Part shown: in pieces, positions 61,614 through 64,000 of the stretch
How the letters are laid out: every line of letters starts with the position of its first letter
How positions within the stretch are numbered: position 1 is the stretch's first letter
From: Locusta migratoria
Lineage: Eukaryota; Arthropoda; Insecta; Orthoptera; Acrididae
DNA: 64,000 nucleotides
NCBI GenBank assembly: GCA_026315105.1
Contig: CM048744.1
Location: 311,557,270 to 311,621,269 of the forward strand
Direction of reading: 5' to 3'
Position numbers and translations under genes: made by a program
Notes under the pieces: generated by a model
The model's input: the letters and a program-made list of their open reading frames with translations, nothing else
What the model was told of the DNA's origin: nothing
Databases searched by the model: none

Positions 61614-62531
61614 CTAGGGATTTCCTTCGAACAAGTAAGTTTTTGTCGTATTCCAAACACAGTTAACTGAGCCAAGCTCATATATGGACCATACAGTCGT
61701 AACGGGAGTGAAACACCCTTTCTTTTTCGAGTTCAATCTTACTAAATGAAAAGCGTAGAAATGGTAAGACATTTGTTCAAAAGTCGTTTTTCCCCTAAAC
61801 CCCTTTCCCAACGCCACTATTTTGTTGTTAATTTCGACTTTTGATTAATAACGTAACGTATAGCATTGTTAATAGAGAATTCAATCATAAACGATGAAAT
61901 GGTGTTCCAAAGAGACATTTGTCAAAAACGAGAAATAACTGTGTATCGTTGTACGCGATCCCGATGTGTGTTATTGATGCGAAGAAGGAAAAAAAAAGTT
62001 CTGTTGCAAGCGTTTCATGTCACCATTTCTATGAAATTTATCTCAATATTGCGATGAATATTGAAGTCACTATTTTTCACAAGCGTGTTTCATTCTCTTG
62101 AGGTCCATAAGGGCACGTATGAAAATCTCATATTTAGCTTTACATTAGAACGTATTGAAACCTCATCACAAGCCAGGTGTTTCCCTTGGGTAATTTACCT
62201 GATTGTTTTGGTGCAAAAGAAAAACCTGTATTACTAGTCCATTACCCGAATGAGCTACGGACTCTTTACTACACAGCTTTCAGACCCTGTCCCATAGGGG
62301 TGCAAAGCAGTACAGGAAACCTTTTGGCTGCTGCCTTAGTACCGTTCCCAACGTCATGCGGCAGGGGTGCCAATGACTGTTGCAGCGAATATGAAAGTCT
62401 CTGGCCCACTTGACGACTGTCTCAGGCGGAAACAGCACTGAGCCACTGTTGCCTACCACTAACGCTCAGCTGAGCTCAGTTAGCTGTATTTGGAATACGA
62501 CAAAATTTACTTGGTCCAAGGAAAACCCTAG
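61614..62531. mobile_element. DNA element with ~65 bp terminal inverted repeats, 918 bp
   Basis: CTAGGGATTTCCTTCGAACA (61,614) pairs with the end TGGTCCAAGGAAAACCCTAG (to 62,531), and the arms continue through TTTTTGTCGTATTCCAAACA and TGTATTTGGAATACGACAAA to GTTAACTGAGC / GCTGAGCTCAGTTAGC. No transposase frame. CTAGGG termini recall hAT-type elements, but the flanks (GGCGCG, AGCGTC) give no convincing 8 bp duplication. Confidence 0.85.
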
Positions 62532-62534
62532 AGC

Positions 62535-62985
62535 GTCATCAGTCTTACATAGCGTCAAAGTCGTCGACTTCCTCGTTCTGCGATAAGGCGTGGCATTAAA
62601 ACATCCGTTTGCCTACGGGTGGTTGAAACCACTTTCCGCGGATTATCACAACAGCAACACGTCGTGTCTGAGCTGTTCGTTTCTAGGCGCCGACCCGTAA
62701 CAATCTGCCATTCGTCACAATCTGCCATTCGTCAAAGTCGTTTGATGCGTTTGAGGTTCGTGTCGCCGCTGGAATGATTCCTAATTCGCGTCTGTTCCTT
62801 TATCCGCCGCCCGAACGCCAGATGCCGCTAAGGTTTTGGTTTCTATCCAGCGGAAAAGTTACCTTTTTCACATGTCCTCACTGTAATCAGTAAAGAGCTT
62901 GCCGTCGCAAACGCCTACAGCCACATTTTTTTGTCATAGCTGGTCTCGCGTAAGAGCCCGACACTTTACCTTCTCACGTTTCCAG
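62535..62985. other. Non-coding with a 17 bp tandem duplication
   Basis: ACAATCTGCCATTCGTC is repeated twice in a row at 62,700-62,733. Nothing else recognised. Confidence 0.5.
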
Positions 62986-63235
62986 CGAACGAGCTGGCAC
63001 AGTGTTTAGCACACTGGACTGGCATTCAGGGGGATGGTGGTTCAAATCCGCCTCCGGCCATCAAGCGTTCGCTTTCACCTAATTTACCTAATTTCCCTAA
63101 ATCGTTCCATGCAAATGCCGCTATGGTTCCTTTGAAAAGACACAGCCAATTCCATTCCCCACCCTTATCAAAACAATCCTAGTTATCACTAACGACCATG
63201 CTGTCGATGGGCAATAAATCCTAATCTACCTTTCT
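62986..63235 (+). mobile_element. SINE-2 copy, most complete plus-strand head
   Basis: GAGCTGGCACAGTGTTTAGC (A-box region), GGTGGTTCAAATCCGCC (B box, 63,037-63,053), then AAATGCCGCTATGGTTCC, CCAATTCCATTCCCCACCC and ACGACCATGCTGTCGATGGG. Confidence 0.85.
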
Positions 63236-63468
63236 AACACCTTGTGCTTAACTCCGTCACGTTATTCATGACTTTTTACATCTAGGTATCACGAGCCACA
63301 TCCTGTCACGTTACAGACAGTAATTCGGGTATTGTCATCTTTTCTTCGCATTTCTGATACTAACCCTAAAGGTTCTCTGAAACAATAATTGTCGGTTACC
63401 CCGCATACGACCTATTTTCACTGATTTCTTCGTGCCGCCCGCGGTGGCCGAGAAGGCTGAGGCGCTTC

Positions 63469-63655
63469 AAATGTTCAAATGTTTGTAAAGCTTATGGGAT
63501 TTAACTACGGGGTCATCAGTCCCTAAACTTACAAACTACTTATGAACTAGGACGACACAAATATCCATGCCCGAGGGGGATTCGAACCCCCGACCGTAGT
63601 AGCCGCGCAGACCGTGACTGAAGCGCCTCAGTCCCCTCGGCCACCGCGGCCGGCA
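63469..63655 (-). mobile_element. SINE-1A (inner) with 12 bp target duplication
   Basis: CTGAGGCGCTTC at 63,457-63,468 and 63,656-63,667. Full-length minus-strand copy from AAATGTTCAAATGTTTG to CCACCGCGGCCGGC. Confidence 0.96.
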
Positions 63656-63789
63656 CTGAGGCGCTTCAGTCACGGTCTGCACGGCCACTACGGTGATATT
63701 TGTGCCGTCTTTAGTATAAGGTAGTTCATAAGTAGTTTGTAAGTTTAGGGACTGATGACCCCGTAGTTAAGTCTCATAAGCTTAACAAA

Positions 63790-63791
<2 letters not shown>

Positions 63792-63831
<40 letters not shown>
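63792..63831. repeat. Poly(T) tract of 40
   Basis: Uninterrupted T run at the 3' end of the outer SINE-1A, ending exactly at the target duplication. Confidence 0.97.
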
Positions 63832-63833
<2 letters not shown>

Positions 63834-63840
63834 TTCTTCG

Positions 63841-64000
63841 TCTACATCTACATGAACACTTTGCAATTCATTCCTATGGCGAATTGCGTATGAGGCGAAG
63901 TACATACCGACTCTTCTTGTACTTCTCGGAAGTAGTAAACTTGGCTATCGTGCATTTTTTCTACCGTCCGGAAATGGAAACATATGAATGTATCCGTGTC
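63841..64000 (-). mobile_element. CR1/Daphne-like LINE 3' end, runs off the window
   Basis: TCTACATCTACATGAACACT on minus reads ...CATGTAGATGTAGA, the terminal word also seen at the LINE-D 3' end (48,932-48,945). GAATTGCGTATGAGGCGAAG follows. Only about 160 bp are in the window, so the family is inferred from the terminal word. Confidence 0.5.

Larger units (their letters stand above)
63434..63831 (+). mobile_element. SINE-1A (outer) with T40 tail and 10 bp target duplication
   Basis: ATTTCTTCGT at 63,424-63,433 and 63,832-63,841. Head GCCGCCCGCGGTGGCCG, split at 63,469 by another SINE-1A, then CAGTCACGGTCTGCACGGCC. It lacks the T-arm/B-box and CTCGGGCATGG linker between ACTACGGT and GATATTTGTGCC, and ends in about 40 T. 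Confidence 0.94.

Noticed and set aside
1..64000. Prokaryotic defence or metabolic system
   Set aside because: No operon structure or long ORFs; SINE, LINE and insect transposon content shows a eukaryotic repeat region.

Overview
This 64 kb window looks like repeat-dominated intergenic or deep intronic DNA from a large insect genome, most likely an orthopteran (locust or grasshopper type) or a close polyneopteran. That reading rests on the repeats, recognised from memory and not by a search: tRNA-headed SINEs with 'TTCAAATGTTTG'-type tails, a LINE whose 3' end reads '...CGGACTGAAGACCACAACAAC', and a SINE starting 'CCCGGTCGGTTAGCCGTG' all resemble repeats known from Schistocerca. I find no intact host gene, no rRNA or functional tRNA gene and no CRISPR. 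All recognisable protein coding is decayed transposon sequence.

Layout. 0-11 kb: a tRNA-derived SINE at the left edge, a Harbinger-type element at 5.05-6.25 kb, a piggyBac-like end at 7.3-7.9 kb and a mariner-superfamily transposase pseudogene at 9.5-10.5 kb. 11-15 kb: a LINE (11.9-13.3 kb) broken by two SINEs, and a 701 bp internally deleted mariner. 15-26 kb: long simple repeats, a 2,229 bp hAT-type element with an 8 bp target duplication (18.0-20.3 kb), a fold-back element holding a tRNA-like sequence (21.2-22.3 kb), a palindromic SINE array (23.6-24.1 kb) and a MITE-like element (25.45-26.2 kb). 26-42 kb: a mariner fragment, a LINE copy carrying a 3'-truncated SINE, large fold-backs at 30.5, 34.5 and 37.65 kb, nested SINEs at 37.3 kb and a second Harbinger copy at 40.2-41.4 kb in the opposite orientation. 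42-53 kb: a Tc1-like pseudogene split by a SINE, then a LINE-rich block with a LINE inserted into another LINE (47.2-48.25 kb) and an 818 bp TA-flanked inverted-repeat element inside a LINE (51.7-52.6 kb). 53-64 kb: further nested SINEs, a Penelope-like fragment, a P-element-like THAP transposase remnant with a recognisable small intron (57.2-58.5 kb), a 918 bp inverted-repeat element (61.6-62.5 kb) and a three-level SINE/SINE/LINE nest at the right edge.

Time order. The cleanest signal is the record of insertions. SINE subfamily A (tail '...GACCCCGTAGTTAAGTCCC', T-arm GGGGGTTCGAA) inserts into itself, into subfamily B (head '...GGAGTAGCCGAGCGG'), into an older SINE-3, into LINEs and into a Tc1 element, mostly with 10-14 bp target duplications, so it is the youngest layer. 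Family names SINE-1A/1B, SINE-2 to SINE-5 and LINE-A to LINE-D are local labels used only in this annotation.
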